A DNA stretch of 27,440 nt from Bacteroidota bacterium (GTDB taxonomy: Bacteria; Bacteroidota; Bacteroidia; Cytophagales; Cyclobacteriaceae). Location of the stretch: contig JAEZGH010000222.1 of the NCBI GenBank assembly GCA_023417065.1, positions 1 through 27,440 on the forward strand, in the 5' to 3' direction. Position numbers and translations under genes: made by a program. Under the pieces are notes generated by a model that saw only the letters and a list, made by a program, of their open reading frames with translations, did no database searches and was not told where the DNA came from. This document shows positions 16,630-24,367 of this stretch, piece after piece. Every line of letters starts with the position of its first letter. Position 1 is the first letter of the stretch.

Positions 16630-17433
16630 ATGGAGATCGCTGGCTTTATTGCTTCTGTCCTTATGGGACTTTCACTTGGATTGATTGGTGGTGGTGGGTC
16701 GATATTGACTGTTCCTATTCTTGTCTATCTTTTCGGGGTTAATCCCCTGCTTTCAACTTCCTACTCACTTTTCGTTGTAGGATTAACAAGTCTTATCGGA
16801 TCGTATTCGCATTTCAAGAAAGGTAATCTTGACCTTAAGACAGCATTGATCTTTGGTCTTCCGTCAATCGTAGCTGTGTATGCGGTCCGGAAGTTTGTCG
16901 TTCCGATCATTCCCGACCCCGTTTTTTCAATCGGAGACTTACTCGTTACAAAAAGCATTTTCGTACTCATGGTATTTTCTGTTTTGATGGTGCTGGCTGC
17001 ACTGTCAATGATCAGAAAAAGCAAAAGAGAAGTACTGGATTGCGGACAGAAGATCAGCTACAACTTTCCGCTCATTCTCGGTGAAGGTATTCTTGTCGGG
17101 TCGATTACCGGCCTTGTTGGCGCGGGTGGTGGCTTTCTGATCATTCCTGCTCTTGTCCTTTTTGGTGGGCTGTGCATGAAAAAAGCTGTCGGCACTTCCT
17201 TGCTTATCATCGCGTTAAAATCATTGATTGGCTTTACAGGCGATCTGGGCTCAGGACTTCAACTCGACATTCCGTTCATGTTAATGTTTGCAGGTTTTGC
17301 AACGATCGGAATCATAGCTGGAACCTTGATATCAAAATATATCTCGAATGAAAAACTGAAGCCCGCCTTTGGATGGTTTGTGCTGGCCATGAGTCTCTAC
17401 ATTATCAGCAAAGAATTACTTTTTACATTTTAA
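16630..17433 (+). CDS. TauE/SafE family membrane exporter, probably sulfite or sulfonate related
   Basis: Inner-membrane protein of 267 aa with about eight hydrophobic helices. It has the two TauE/SafE internal repeats, each with a glycine-rich loop: LSLGLIGGGGSILTVPILVY near the N-terminus and ITGLVGAGGGFLIIPALVLF at about 157-176. The family exports sulfite, sulfoacetate or related organosulfur anions. In this setting, with a persulfide dioxygenase encoded nearby, export of sulfite is the likely job (inference). It is the first gene after the Crp-box promoter, and the DUF6132 gene follows after 12 nt. Confidence 0.88.
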   Translation: MEIAGFIASVLMGLSLGLIGGGGSILTVPILVYLFGVNPLLSTSYSLFVVGLTSLIGSYSHFKKGNLDLKTALIFGLPSIVAVYAVRKFVVPIIPDPVFSIGDLLVTKSIFVLMVFSVLMVLAALSMIRKSKREVLDCGQKISYNFPLILGEGILVGSITGLVGAGGGFLIIPALVLFGGLCMKKAVGTSLLIIALKSLIGFTGDLGSGLQLDIPFMLMFAGFATIGIIAGTLISKYISNEKLKPAFGWFVLAMSLYIISKELLFTF

Positions 17434-17445
17434 TTCGATACGATC

Positions 17446-17655
17446 ATGAAACATCTTAAATGGATAATAGGAATTATTGCAGGTGCTGCTATTGGATTTA
17501 GCTATTGGTACTTCATCGGTTGCAATACCGGCACTTGTGCCATAACGTCTTCTCCAATCAATAGCACAATATATGGAGCGCTTATGGGAGTTCTTCTTGT
17601 CAACTCGTTTTCAGGTAGCCGAAAAGAAAAGCCAGAAAAGAAATCGTCACTGTGA
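17446..17655 (+). CDS. DUF6132 family small membrane protein
   Basis: Small protein of 69 aa with two hydrophobic segments (about 5-23 and 40-56) and a basic tail. The loop after the first segment is FIGCNTGTCAITSSPINS, the conserved Cys-containing motif of DUF6132. The family has no known function but is found with TauE and sulfur-handling genes. C26 and C31 could take part in sulfur transfer, which is a guess. It probably shares the tauE transcript. The next Crp box overlaps its stop codon. Confidence 0.8.
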   Translation: MKHLKWIIGIIAGAAIGFSYWYFIGCNTGTCAITSSPINSTIYGALMGVLLVNSFSGSRKEKPEKKSSL

Positions 17656-17695
17656 TATTAGTTACGAAAGACATCTTATCAAACATTTAATCTTG
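17651..17695 (+). promoter_or_regulatory. Crp-box promoter of the YeeE-porin unit
   Basis: The box TGTGATATTAGTTACG (17651-17666) overlaps the DUF6132 stop codon. After 21 nt follows the -7 element TAATCTTG (17688-17695), one mismatch from TAnnTTTG. The start codon is at 17715. Confidence 0.7.
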
Positions 17696-17714
17696 TATTC
17701 TTTTTAAAAACCAT

Positions 17715-18284
17715 ATGTTAGAAATTATTCGTCAACCCTGGCCGTGGTATGTAGCTGGAGCATTGATCGGGCTTACGGTCCCGGCATTACTATTAATTGG
17801 GAACAAACACTTCGGGATATCCTCATCACTCAGACACATTTGTGCCGCCTGTGTTCCGGGAAACATCTCCTTTTTCAAATACGATTGGAAGAAGGAGATA
17901 TGGAATCTGTTTTTTGTTGCCGGCATTTTAATTGGCGGGTTAGTAGCGACTCAGCTATTGAGCAATCCGGAACCAATTGTTGTCGCATCCGAAACTGTGA
18001 GAGATCTCGAAGCATTGAATATTCAGGTTGATCACAATTTAATGCCTTCCTCAATCTTTAACGTTGACAATATTATGAGTCTGAAAGGTCTCGTCTTCTT
18101 CGTAGTTGGTGGATTTCTAGTAGGATTTGGAACGCGCTACGCAGGAGGTTGTACATCAGGGCACTCTATAATGGGTCTCTCGACCCTACAGTGGCCATCA
18201 CTCGTAGCTACTTGCTGTTTCATGGTTGGAGGTTTTGCGATGGTACATCTTGTGTTTCCGTGGATCATGTCAATCATTGCTTAA
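17715..18284 (+). CDS. YeeE/YedE thiosulfate/persulfide transporter, first half
   Basis: Inner-membrane protein of 189 aa related to half of the thiosulfate transporter TsuA (YeeE). Several hydrophobic helices are visible. The conserved loop RYAGGCTSGHSIMG at 141-154 contains C146, the Cys expected to contact the sulfur substrate. An additional Cys pair is at 43-46 (HICAACVPG). In Bacteroidota and some proteobacteria the transporter is split into two genes, and the partner follows here after 11 nt. Import of thiosulfate or sulfane sulfur is inferred from the family and neighbours. Confidence 0.88.
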   Translation: MLEIIRQPWPWYVAGALIGLTVPALLLIGNKHFGISSSLRHICAACVPGNISFFKYDWKKEIWNLFFVAGILIGGLVATQLLSNPEPIVVASETVRDLEALNIQVDHNLMPSSIFNVDNIMSLKGLVFFVVGGFLVGFGTRYAGGCTSGHSIMGLSTLQWPSLVATCCFMVGGFAMVHLVFPWIMSIIA

Positions 18285-18295
18285 AGAATTTAAAG

Positions 18296-18799
18296 ATGAA
18301 AAATATAGAATCTAACAGACCTGTTCAGCCATCACATCCAATTGAATGTGAAGCTCCGAATGACCAGCTCGAAAAGGAAAGCCTGGTCATTTCAAACCTA
18401 AAGTATCTGGTTCTAGGCGCACTCTTCGGAATAGTATTCGTTAAAGCTGAGATCATTTCATGGTACCGCATCCAGGAAATGTTCAGGCTCCATTCATTTC
18501 ACATGTACGGAGTAATTGGAACCGCTGTCATCGTCGGACTGATTTCCGTCTGGCTTATTAAGAAATTCAAAGTGAAGACTGTTCAAAACGAAACCGTTGT
18601 ATTTCATGAAAAGAAATTTCATTGGGGCAATGTTATTGGCGCGTTAATCTTCGGATTGGGCTGGGCATTAACAGGCGCATGTCCGGGGCCATTGTTTGCG
18701 CAGATTGGAAGCGGATTTCTGGTAGTGGTCGTTACACTTTTAAGCGCCATTGGCGGAACATGGGTGTACGGATTGTTACGAGACAAATTACCACACTAA
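18296..18799 (+). CDS. YeeE/YedE family, second half (DUF6691-like)
   Basis: Partner membrane protein of 167 aa. I chose the ATG at 18296 because it lies 11 nt after the first-half stop; the frame extends further upstream inside that gene. The N-terminal 30 residues are polar and cytoplasmic. Hydrophobic helices follow, with the conserved loop GLGWALTGACPGPLFAQIGS near residue 125, whose Cys mirrors C146 of the first half. Together the two proteins should make one complete transporter. Confidence 0.87.
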   Translation: MKNIESNRPVQPSHPIECEAPNDQLEKESLVISNLKYLVLGALFGIVFVKAEIISWYRIQEMFRLHSFHMYGVIGTAVIVGLISVWLIKKFKVKTVQNETVVFHEKKFHWGNVIGALIFGLGWALTGACPGPLFAQIGSGFLVVVVTLLSAIGGTWVYGLLRDKLPH

Positions 18800-18810
18800 T
18801 CTAAAGCAAC

Positions 18811-19227
18811 ATGTCGCAGATTTTGTTTGAGAATAAGAATCTCACAATCATCTTTTACGAGGATAAAAATTACCTGTTCCTCAAATGGAATGGCTTCATT
18901 CCAAGTGAAGACTTCAAAGCGTTGGCAAATCAAGTTCTTGCTGCAATTGAGAAGACAAAAGTGGAAGCAATTCTTTCCGATAATTCCAATTGGAAGGTTA
19001 TCAGCCCGAACGATCACGGATGGGCTGCAAATCATTGGTTTCCAACTGCAGAAAAGAAAGGCGTTAAGAAGTTAGCCACAATCTTGAGCCGGGACTATTT
19101 CAATCGCGCGGCTGAAAAAAACATTGAAGGAATGGCTGATGTCAGCTGCATGGAGATAAAAAACTTTACGGACTATGAAGATTCATTGCGCTGGTTAAGT
19201 GCTGCTACGCCTCTGACTTGCCTTTAG
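18811..19227 (+). CDS. STAS-like (SpoIIAA-like) soluble protein, function unknown
   Basis: Soluble protein of 138 aa without signal peptide. The alternation of short strands and helices (NLTIIFYEDKNYLFLKWNGF, then EDFKALANQVLAAI, then AILSDNSNWK) resembles STAS/SpoIIAA-like domains common in Bacteroidota. It contains C116 and C137. It lies 11 nt after the YeeE partner gene and 29 nt before the porin gene, inside the same unit. Regulation of the transporter is possible because STAS domains often do this, but nothing in the sequence shows it. Confidence 0.65.
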   Translation: MSQILFENKNLTIIFYEDKNYLFLKWNGFIPSEDFKALANQVLAAIEKTKVEAILSDNSNWKVISPNDHGWAANHWFPTAEKKGVKKLATILSRDYFNRAAEKNIEGMADVSCMEIKNFTDYEDSLRWLSAATPLTCL

Positions 19228-19256
19228 AGATCAGAAACTCTTATTAAGATAAGCAT

Positions 19257-20669
19257 ATGTACTTTAAGGGAGGTGCAATGGCTATGCTATTGCTTTTCGG
19301 AAGCAGGGCCTTTGTGCTTGCACAGCATCCAACACATGCGATGGATTCTTTAAGCAAGCATGACAGTCTCGGAGCCACGCTGCATAAGTATGGCATGTTT
19401 GAAGGCCATTTCAGAAGTTATTCAATGAGCACAATAAACCATGGTCACGCACGGGATTATTTCGCGCAAGGTGTTGGAGGTGGTCTTGCGTACTACTCCC
19501 CAATTATCAAGCGTTTTCAAGTCGGTCTTTCCGGTTTCATTATATACAACGTACACTCATCCTCTTTGCAAATTGAGGACGGATACGCGAATCGGTACGA
19601 ACTGGCGTTGTTCGACATTACCGATCCGGCCAATCACGAAGACCTCGACCGATTAGAAAATCTTTACTTACGGTATTACCTGCGGAAGCATGACCTCTCC
19701 TCTTTTATTCAAATCGGAAAATTTCAATTAAACACTCCGCTTCTGAATATGCAGGACAGTCGGATGCGCCCAAATCTTCAAGAAGGTTTGTGGAGTGAAT
19801 TCACGCTAAGCAAGTCAGTTCAGTTCAAGGGAGGATGGCTATGGGAAACGTCTCCACGAAGCACGATACATTGGTACGGAGTCGGTGAATCCATTGGTAT
19901 CTATGGAAATGGAAAGGCTGTTGACGGATCTGCTGCCAAATACCACGGACATGTGAAAAGCAATGGGATCGGCATCGGACATATGCAGTGGAGTCCCAAA
20001 GAAAAATTTACCTATCAGTTCTGGAATTATTATACTCACAAACTATTCAACCTTGTTCTTCAAAAGTTTGAGGTCAAACGAAATCTGAACAGTTCAACAA
20101 TCGTTGCGGGTGTGCAGCATCTTTGGCAGCACTCAATCTCGAAAGAAAATATTGAACTTTCATCCCAATACATCGGACCAAAAGAAAAATCACACGTTCT
20201 GAGTTTTAGATTGGGTATCTCTACATCGATTAAGAAGAACTCATGGACATTAAATTATACCAGGATCACCTCACATGGGCGCTTTCTGTTTCCAAGAGAA
20301 TGGGGAACTGAGACACTCTACACATACATTAGTCGTGAAAGAAACGAGGGCAGCGGTAATGTGCATGCATGGATGATCGAGAACACGCGATTTTTTGGCA
20401 GGAGAAATAACCTGGCTGTGCAGGCTTTGGCAGGAGTATATAAGATGCCATCATTCGATAATTACCGATTGAACAAGTATTCGGTGCCATCATATTACCA
20501 CCTGGCCCTTAAAGGTCGATATAAATTTGATGGGTTTTTATACGGACTGGAGGCTCAGGTTCTCTACGTTTACAAAGGAACCCTTGAAGAACCTCCCGCT
20601 GATGCCGCGCTCACGCACAATAAAGTAAAAATGCATCACGCTGCTCTCGTGTTAGATTATCACTTCTGA
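19257..20669 (+). CDS. OprD-like outer-membrane porin
   Basis: Predicted outer-membrane beta-barrel of 470 aa. A signal peptide ends at FVLAQ (about residue 22); an internal Met eight codons in is an alternative start. The segment GKFQLNTPLLNMQDSRMRP followed by EG matches the signature region of the OprD porins. Many amphipathic strands follow, and the last residue is Phe (LDYHF), as usual for barrel proteins. It is the last gene of the YeeE unit and probably lets small sulfur compounds across the outer membrane (inference). No TonB-related plug is present. Confidence 0.75.
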   Translation: MYFKGGAMAMLLLFGSRAFVLAQHPTHAMDSLSKHDSLGATLHKYGMFEGHFRSYSMSTINHGHARDYFAQGVGGGLAYYSPIIKRFQVGLSGFIIYNVHSSSLQIEDGYANRYELALFDITDPANHEDLDRLENLYLRYYLRKHDLSSFIQIGKFQLNTPLLNMQDSRMRPNLQEGLWSEFTLSKSVQFKGGWLWETSPRSTIHWYGVGESIGIYGNGKAVDGSAAKYHGHVKSNGIGIGHMQWSPKEKFTYQFWNYYTHKLFNLVLQKFEVKRNLNSSTIVAGVQHLWQHSISKENIELSSQYIGPKEKSHVLSFRLGISTSIKKNSWTLNYTRITSHGRFLFPREWGTETLYTYISRERNEGSGNVHAWMIENTRFFGRRNNLAVQALAGVYKMPSFDNYRLNKYSVPSYYHLALKGRYKFDGFLYGLEAQVLYVYKGTLEEPPADAALTHNKVKMHHAALVLDYHF

Positions 20670-20683
20670 ATATAATGAGTCAC

Positions 20684-20711
20684 AAAAAAGGGCTGTCGTT
20701 AGACAACCCTT
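20684..20711 (-). terminator. Intrinsic terminator of the tlpA-doxX-dsrE unit
   Basis: Stem AAGGG-C-TGT (20688-20696) pairs with ACA-A-CCCTT (20703-20711) around a 6-nt loop with one mismatch. On the minus strand it ends in a run of six T (20689-20684). It lies between the converging porin and dsrE genes and could end both transcripts. Confidence 0.75.
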
Positions 20712-20732
20712 GAAATGTTGATGATTCTGTCT

Positions 20733-21137
20733 CTATAAGTCGACCTTCTTAAAACCGTCTCGCTCAAGTTTCAACGGTTCCAGTATTCCGTTTTTTACCG
20801 TGGGAACGCCCTTGGGAAGAGTGTTAACATCCACATGCATCTGTTCTAGTGACATTCCACACGCGTAAAGTTTTATTTTGGGGTTCTGCAAAGCCTTCTT
20901 TACAATTGGTTTTTCTTCCGCAAGTGCCTTGACAGATTCGCCACACAGTATTACTCGCGCCTCCGATAATTCGAGACCCTCGGAGCTCGATTGAAGTACT
21001 GCGTCTTCGATCGCCTTGAGATAATTTACCGTGGAGATGACAAACACATATTTGCCCTCGTTCTTTGCCTGCGCGTTCACAAACAGAACAGACATGATCA
21101 GCAATAACCCGGTAATTAAACTAACTCTTCTTGTCAT
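20733..21137 (-). CDS. DsrE/DsrF-like periplasmic sulfur-handling protein
   Basis: Protein of 134 aa from the ATG at 21137, chosen because MTRRVSLITGLLLIMSVLFVN is a clear signal peptide ending NAQ. The mature part has the DsrE fold pattern (YVFVISTVNY, ARVILCGESV, KLYACGMSLEQM). Cys residues are C65 and C93; the latter, in YACGMS, is the usual conserved sulfur-carrier position. It overlaps the doxX end by 17 nt and is the last gene of the leftward unit. A periplasmic sulfane-sulfur carrier role is inferred. Confidence 0.85.
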   Translation of the reverse strand: MTRRVSLITGLLLIMSVLFVNAQAKNEGKYVFVISTVNYLKAIEDAVLQSSSEGLELSEARVILCGESVKALAEEKPIVKKALQNPKIKLYACGMSLEQMHVDVNTLPKGVPTVKNGILEPLKLERDGFKKVDL

Positions 21138-21537
21138 AATTGATTTGTCTGTTATCGTTAAATTGATTTTTAATAAAAAACAACAATGCACCCGCTATTG
21201 CCACATTTTTGAAAAGCGGACCAATTGTTTCAAGTCCCTGCAATTGCACCGATACAGTAATCGGAACAAGTAATGCAAGCAGAAGCATTGCAGCGTAACG
21301 CGTGAATCTGTTCGCAAGAAGTAAGAGGCCTCCAATCAGAAGGCCGATGCCGACTGCAATAACCAAAGCTTTCGGATCGATGAATGCTGGAAAAAACTCA
21401 TACATGACCGAGGCTGTCAAACGTTTCGCCACACCCTCCGGCACAGCAACGTGGTTAATGCCTGCAACCAGGAAAATTCCACTGAGCATAATTCTGAGCA
21501 CAGTTATACTATTGCGTGATACAACTACATTATTCAT
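21121..21537 (-). CDS. DoxX-like membrane protein
   Basis: Small inner-membrane protein of 138 aa from the ATG at 21537; a TTG at 21543 is also in frame. Four hydrophobic helices are visible (VLRIMLSGIFLVAGINH, ALVIAVGIGLLIGGLLLLA, YAAMLLLALLVPITVSV, VAIAGALLFFI). The first contains the GINH segment common in DoxX/DoxD relatives. Some DoxX-family proteins are subunits of thiosulfate:quinone oxidoreductase, others are of unknown function. Its place between thioredoxin-like and DsrE genes favours a thiol or sulfur redox role. It overlaps both neighbours by a few nt. Confidence 0.8.
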   Translation of the reverse strand: MNNVVVSRNSITVLRIMLSGIFLVAGINHVAVPEGVAKRLTASVMYEFFPAFIDPKALVIAVGIGLLIGGLLLLANRFTRYAAMLLLALLVPITVSVQLQGLETIGPLFKNVAIAGALLFFIKNQFNDNRQINYDKKS

Positions 21538-22027
21538 TTGCAAGTGCTTTTAATTGATTCACTATTTCATCACTGCTGTAGTCAGCCATGCCGACATGCT
21601 CTACTACAGTCTTTCCATTCTTGTCGATGATGAAAGTTGCAGGAATTGATGAGGTAACGTACGGATACTCCTGACCCGGGAAGTAAACCTTGAAATCAAA
21701 CTTCCGTTTTGTCATGAACTTCATTGCCTTTTCACGGTCCTCGTCAAACGAAACCATCACAAATTCCACCTCTGTTCCCTTTAACTTGCTTTTCAGTTCC
21801 TGAATGGAAGGCATTTCTGCAATGCATGGAGGGCACCAACTCGCCCAGTTGTTGACGAAAACGACTTTTCCTTTCAGATCTGAGAATGCCACCGGCTGAT
21901 TATCTGAATTCACCATCTGAACTGCCCGCGAATCACTTACTGCCGACTCCTTTCGAAACCCAAATGCCGCCACAACTGCCGCTACGGCCAGCACGGTGAC
22001 GGTGATCATAAACTTTTGTCTCTTCAT
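21530..22027 (-). CDS. TlpA/ResA-like thioredoxin-fold protein, exported
   Basis: Periplasmic thiol-disulfide oxidoreductase of 165 aa with an N-terminal membrane anchor or signal (FMITVTVLAVAAVVAAFGF). The active site WASWCPPC has C65 and C68. The cis-Pro region is SIPATFIIDKNGKT, typical for TlpA/ResA. It is the first gene of the leftward unit, read from a Crp-box promoter. It probably keeps Cys residues of DsrE or the SoxB-like protein reduced, or attacks persulfides (inference). Confidence 0.9.
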   Translation of the reverse strand: MKRQKFMITVTVLAVAAVVAAFGFRKESAVSDSRAVQMVNSDNQPVAFSDLKGKVVFVNNWASWCPPCIAEMPSIQELKSKLKGTEVEFVMVSFDEDREKAMKFMTKRKFDFKVYFPGQEYPYVTSSIPATFIIDKNGKTVVEHVGMADYSSDEIVNQLKALANE

Positions 22028-22044
22028 AAGCCTAATTTAGAAAG

Positions 22045-22089
22045 CAAAGGTCTGCTTAGCCAGTTAGATTTTCAGTGATCATTGTCACA
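22045..22089 (-). promoter_or_regulatory. Crp-box promoter of the tlpA-doxX-dsrE unit
   Basis: On the minus strand the box TGTGACAATGATCACT (22089-22074) is followed after exactly 21 nt by GACCTTTG (22052-22045). The start codon is at 22027. It is back to back with the rhodanese promoter, and the two boxes are 21 nt apart. Confidence 0.78.
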
Positions 22090-22110
22090 TATGGCGCTTT
22101 CTTGTTGCTG

Positions 22111-22155
22111 TGTAACCAAAGTCACTGAATCTCGCTTCGCTTCCTGCGACCTTTG
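22111..22155 (+). promoter_or_regulatory. Crp-box promoter of the rhodanese-soxB-like-lysE unit
   Basis: The box TGTAACCAAAGTCACT (22111-22126) is followed after exactly 21 nt by GACCTTTG (22148-22155), the same -7 sequence as in the divergent promoter. The start codon is at 22168. Confidence 0.78.
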
Positions 22156-22167
22156 ATTTTTAGATTT

Positions 22168-22557
22168 ATGAAAACAACTGTCATTTCTATCGTACTCGCG
22201 GCCCTGATGCTGGGCTGTTCTCAATCATCCGTCAACGAAAAAGAAGTGGTTGATGCGAGCACCTTTGAACGGATGATGAAAAATAACGATGAGGCAATCA
22301 TCCTTGATGTGAGGACACCGGAAGAATTTGCAGGCGGACACATTCCCAACGCTGTGTTAATGAACGTTTACGATGACGATTTCAAAAGCAAGATAGACAA
22401 GCTGGATAGGACAAAAACGATTTTAGTCTATTGTGCCGCTGGTGTTCGAAGTGAAAAAGCAGCAGAAATACTGAAAGGGTCTGGATTTAAGGAAGTGTAT
22501 CATTTAAAAAATGGAGTGAAAGCATGGAACGAAGCGCAGAAAGAACTGATAAAGTAA
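22168..22557 (+). CDS. Rhodanese-domain lipoprotein
   Basis: Envelope sulfurtransferase of 129 aa from the ATG at 22168, which gives the lipoprotein signal ALMLGC with C17 as the acylated residue. A single rhodanese domain covers about 27-125: IILDVRTPEEFAGGHIPNA, then the active loop VYCAAGVRSEKA with catalytic C89. It would move sulfane sulfur between periplasmic partners. It is the first gene of its unit, and the SoxB-like gene starts 11 nt after the stop. Confidence 0.92.
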   Translation: MKTTVISIVLAALMLGCSQSSVNEKEVVDASTFERMMKNNDEAIILDVRTPEEFAGGHIPNAVLMNVYDDDFKSKIDKLDRTKTILVYCAAGVRSEKAAEILKGSGFKEVYHLKNGVKAWNEAQKELIK

Positions 22558-22568
22558 AAGAAACGAAT

Positions 22569-24365
22569 ATGTTGATCCATCCACTGGAGTGTGGCTGCAA
22601 TTCCTGCAACAGTGAGACGCTGTCCTCAGTTGCAAGAGATCATCATGTTAGTGCGTCCGAAAATAGCAGACGCGACTTTTTAAAGAAATTCAGTCTGTCA
22701 TTTGCGATGGCAACCTCCGGGTTACCTTTAGTGGGATCTGCGTTGAACAATTCTGACAGTGAAAAACAGAGTGCGGCAATGCTCGAGAATAAAGCCGTGA
22801 AAAACGGGAAAGCAAACATCGTCTCAATCCTTCATACCGCAGACATCCATGCTCAACTCCTGACGCATGACGAATTCTTTATTGAGAATGGTCAACCAGT
22901 CTATAAGAAACGTGGTGGGTATGCGGTGCTTAAAACAATGATAAACGAACTTCGCAAGCAAAACCCAGCAAACACCATGCTGATAGATGGAGGTGATTGT
23001 TTTCAAGGTAGTGGTATCGCGGCTCTAAGTAAAGGCACTGCTCTTGTACCATTGATGAATAACCTGAACTATGATTTGATCTTGCCTGGCAACTGGGAAG
23101 TTGTATACGGGAAAGAAATAATGATGAAGGATATGTTCGGCTATTCGGCAACCAAGGTATGCGCCAATATGTATCATCAATCCCCTGGCAATACTGAAGG
23201 TGATCTCATTTTCCCTCCCTACTTTATTAAAAACATTGGTGGTCTTAAGATTGGTTTCATCGGATACAATGATCCGCTCACACCGAAACGTCAGTCACCG
23301 GCATATAGTGACGGTATCATCTTTACACATCCTGAAAAGAATGTTGCTAAGTACATCGAAACCCTAAGGACATACGAAGAATGTGACATGGTGATTCTTC
23401 TTACGCACATGGGACTCGCCCAGCAGGTTGGCTTAGCCGATATGCCATTCGTGAAGGGAGTCGATTATATTCTCGGAGCCGATACACATGAACGGGTAAG
23501 GCAACCGCTGCAACGCGAGTACGCGAAAGTGACTGAGCCAGGAGCATTTGGATCGTTCGTTGCAAAACTTGACATCGCGATTGAGAATGGACAAGTGAAA
23601 GAACATTCTTACCAGCTTCTCGATGTTGACCCGGATCGCTACAAGGAAGATGCTGAGATGAAAGCGCTTGTTAAAAAGGTTCGTGAACCATACAAGGATA
23701 AGGTTGATCGCGTCATAGGTAAAACCAAAAGTCCGTTATTGAGATACTATGTAATTGAAACTCCAATGGATAATTTCCTTACGGATGCGATCATGTGGAA
23801 GTTCAATCCAGACATCGCGTTGAGCAACGGCTTTCGTTTTTGTCCGCCCCTGGTACCAGATCCAAAAACAGGTGAAGCCGACATAACTGTTGATTTTCTC
23901 TGGAGCATGATGCCTGACGACAGCCAGGCAAAGCAAGGTAAAGTAACCGGGAAGCAACTCTGGGATTACTTCGAAACGGAATTGCATAACGCATTTGCTG
24001 AAGATCCGGCAAAGCGTTTCGGAGGATGGCTTGTCCGGTTTCAGGGGATGGAACTCAACTTCACAATTCAAAATGAAAAAGGAAAGCGAGTGAATTGGAT
24101 AAAAGTTAAAGGAGCCCCAATTGATCTAAAACGAATTTATACAGTAGTTGCCTGTGAACGAGATGGCGATCCGGAAACAACACTTTGCCGGATAGAGAAT
24201 GTAAAAGAACCAAAAGTTCTGGGCATTACACTTCACCAGGTTATTGAAGAATATCTCGCTGTGCACTCTCCTATTTCACCAAAACTCGAAGGTCGGGCAA
24301 CGGCAACAGATGCACCCGCAACTTTGCTGACACAGCTCACAGGCGTGGGATACGAATTCAGATAA
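22569..24365 (+). CDS. SoxB-like thiosulfohydrolase / 5'-nucleotidase family protein, Tat-exported
   Basis: Periplasmic binuclear metallohydrolase of 598 aa. SoxB cleaves sulfate from the Cys-bound sulfonate of SoxYZ. Residues 34-41 are a Tat motif (SRRDFLKK) before a hydrophobic stretch. Metal-site motifs are HTADIHAQ (D92, H94), DGGDCFQGS (D143), GNWEVVYG (N175), LLTHMG and GADTHER. Trp replaces the His of the nucleotidase GNHE motif, as in SoxB. The C-terminal 5'-nucleotidase-like domain starts near LRYYVIETPMDNFLTDA. An unusual 30-residue N-terminal lead has C8, C10 and C13 (ECGCNSC) before the Tat motif. I chose the ATG at 22569 to avoid overlap with the rhodanese gene; 22524 is in frame. 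No SoxYZ is encoded here, so the true substrate carrier is open. Confidence 0.82.
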   Translation: MLIHPLECGCNSCNSETLSSVARDHHVSASENSRRDFLKKFSLSFAMATSGLPLVGSALNNSDSEKQSAAMLENKAVKNGKANIVSILHTADIHAQLLTHDEFFIENGQPVYKKRGGYAVLKTMINELRKQNPANTMLIDGGDCFQGSGIAALSKGTALVPLMNNLNYDLILPGNWEVVYGKEIMMKDMFGYSATKVCANMYHQSPGNTEGDLIFPPYFIKNIGGLKIGFIGYNDPLTPKRQSPAYSDGIIFTHPEKNVAKYIETLRTYEECDMVILLTHMGLAQQVGLADMPFVKGVDYILGADTHERVRQPLQREYAKVTEPGAFGSFVAKLDIAIENGQVKEHSYQLLDVDPDRYKEDAEMKALVKKVREPYKDKVDRVIGKTKSPLLRYYVIETPMDNFLTDAIMWKFNPDIALSNGFRFCPPLVPDPKTGEADITVDFLWSMMPDDSQAKQGKVTGKQLWDYFETELHNAFAEDPAKRFGGWLVRFQGMELNFTIQNEKGKRVNWIKVKGAPIDLKRIYTVVACERDGDPETTLCRIENVKEPKVLGITLHQVIEEYLAVHSPISPKLEGRATATDAPATLLTQLTGVGYEFR

Positions 24366-24367
24366 GA

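Noticed and set aside
22569..24365. Ordinary periplasmic 5'-nucleotidase or UDP-sugar hydrolase.
   Set aside because: The GNHE motif has Trp instead of His, as in SoxB, and all neighbours are sulfur genes; nucleotidase activity is not strictly excluded.
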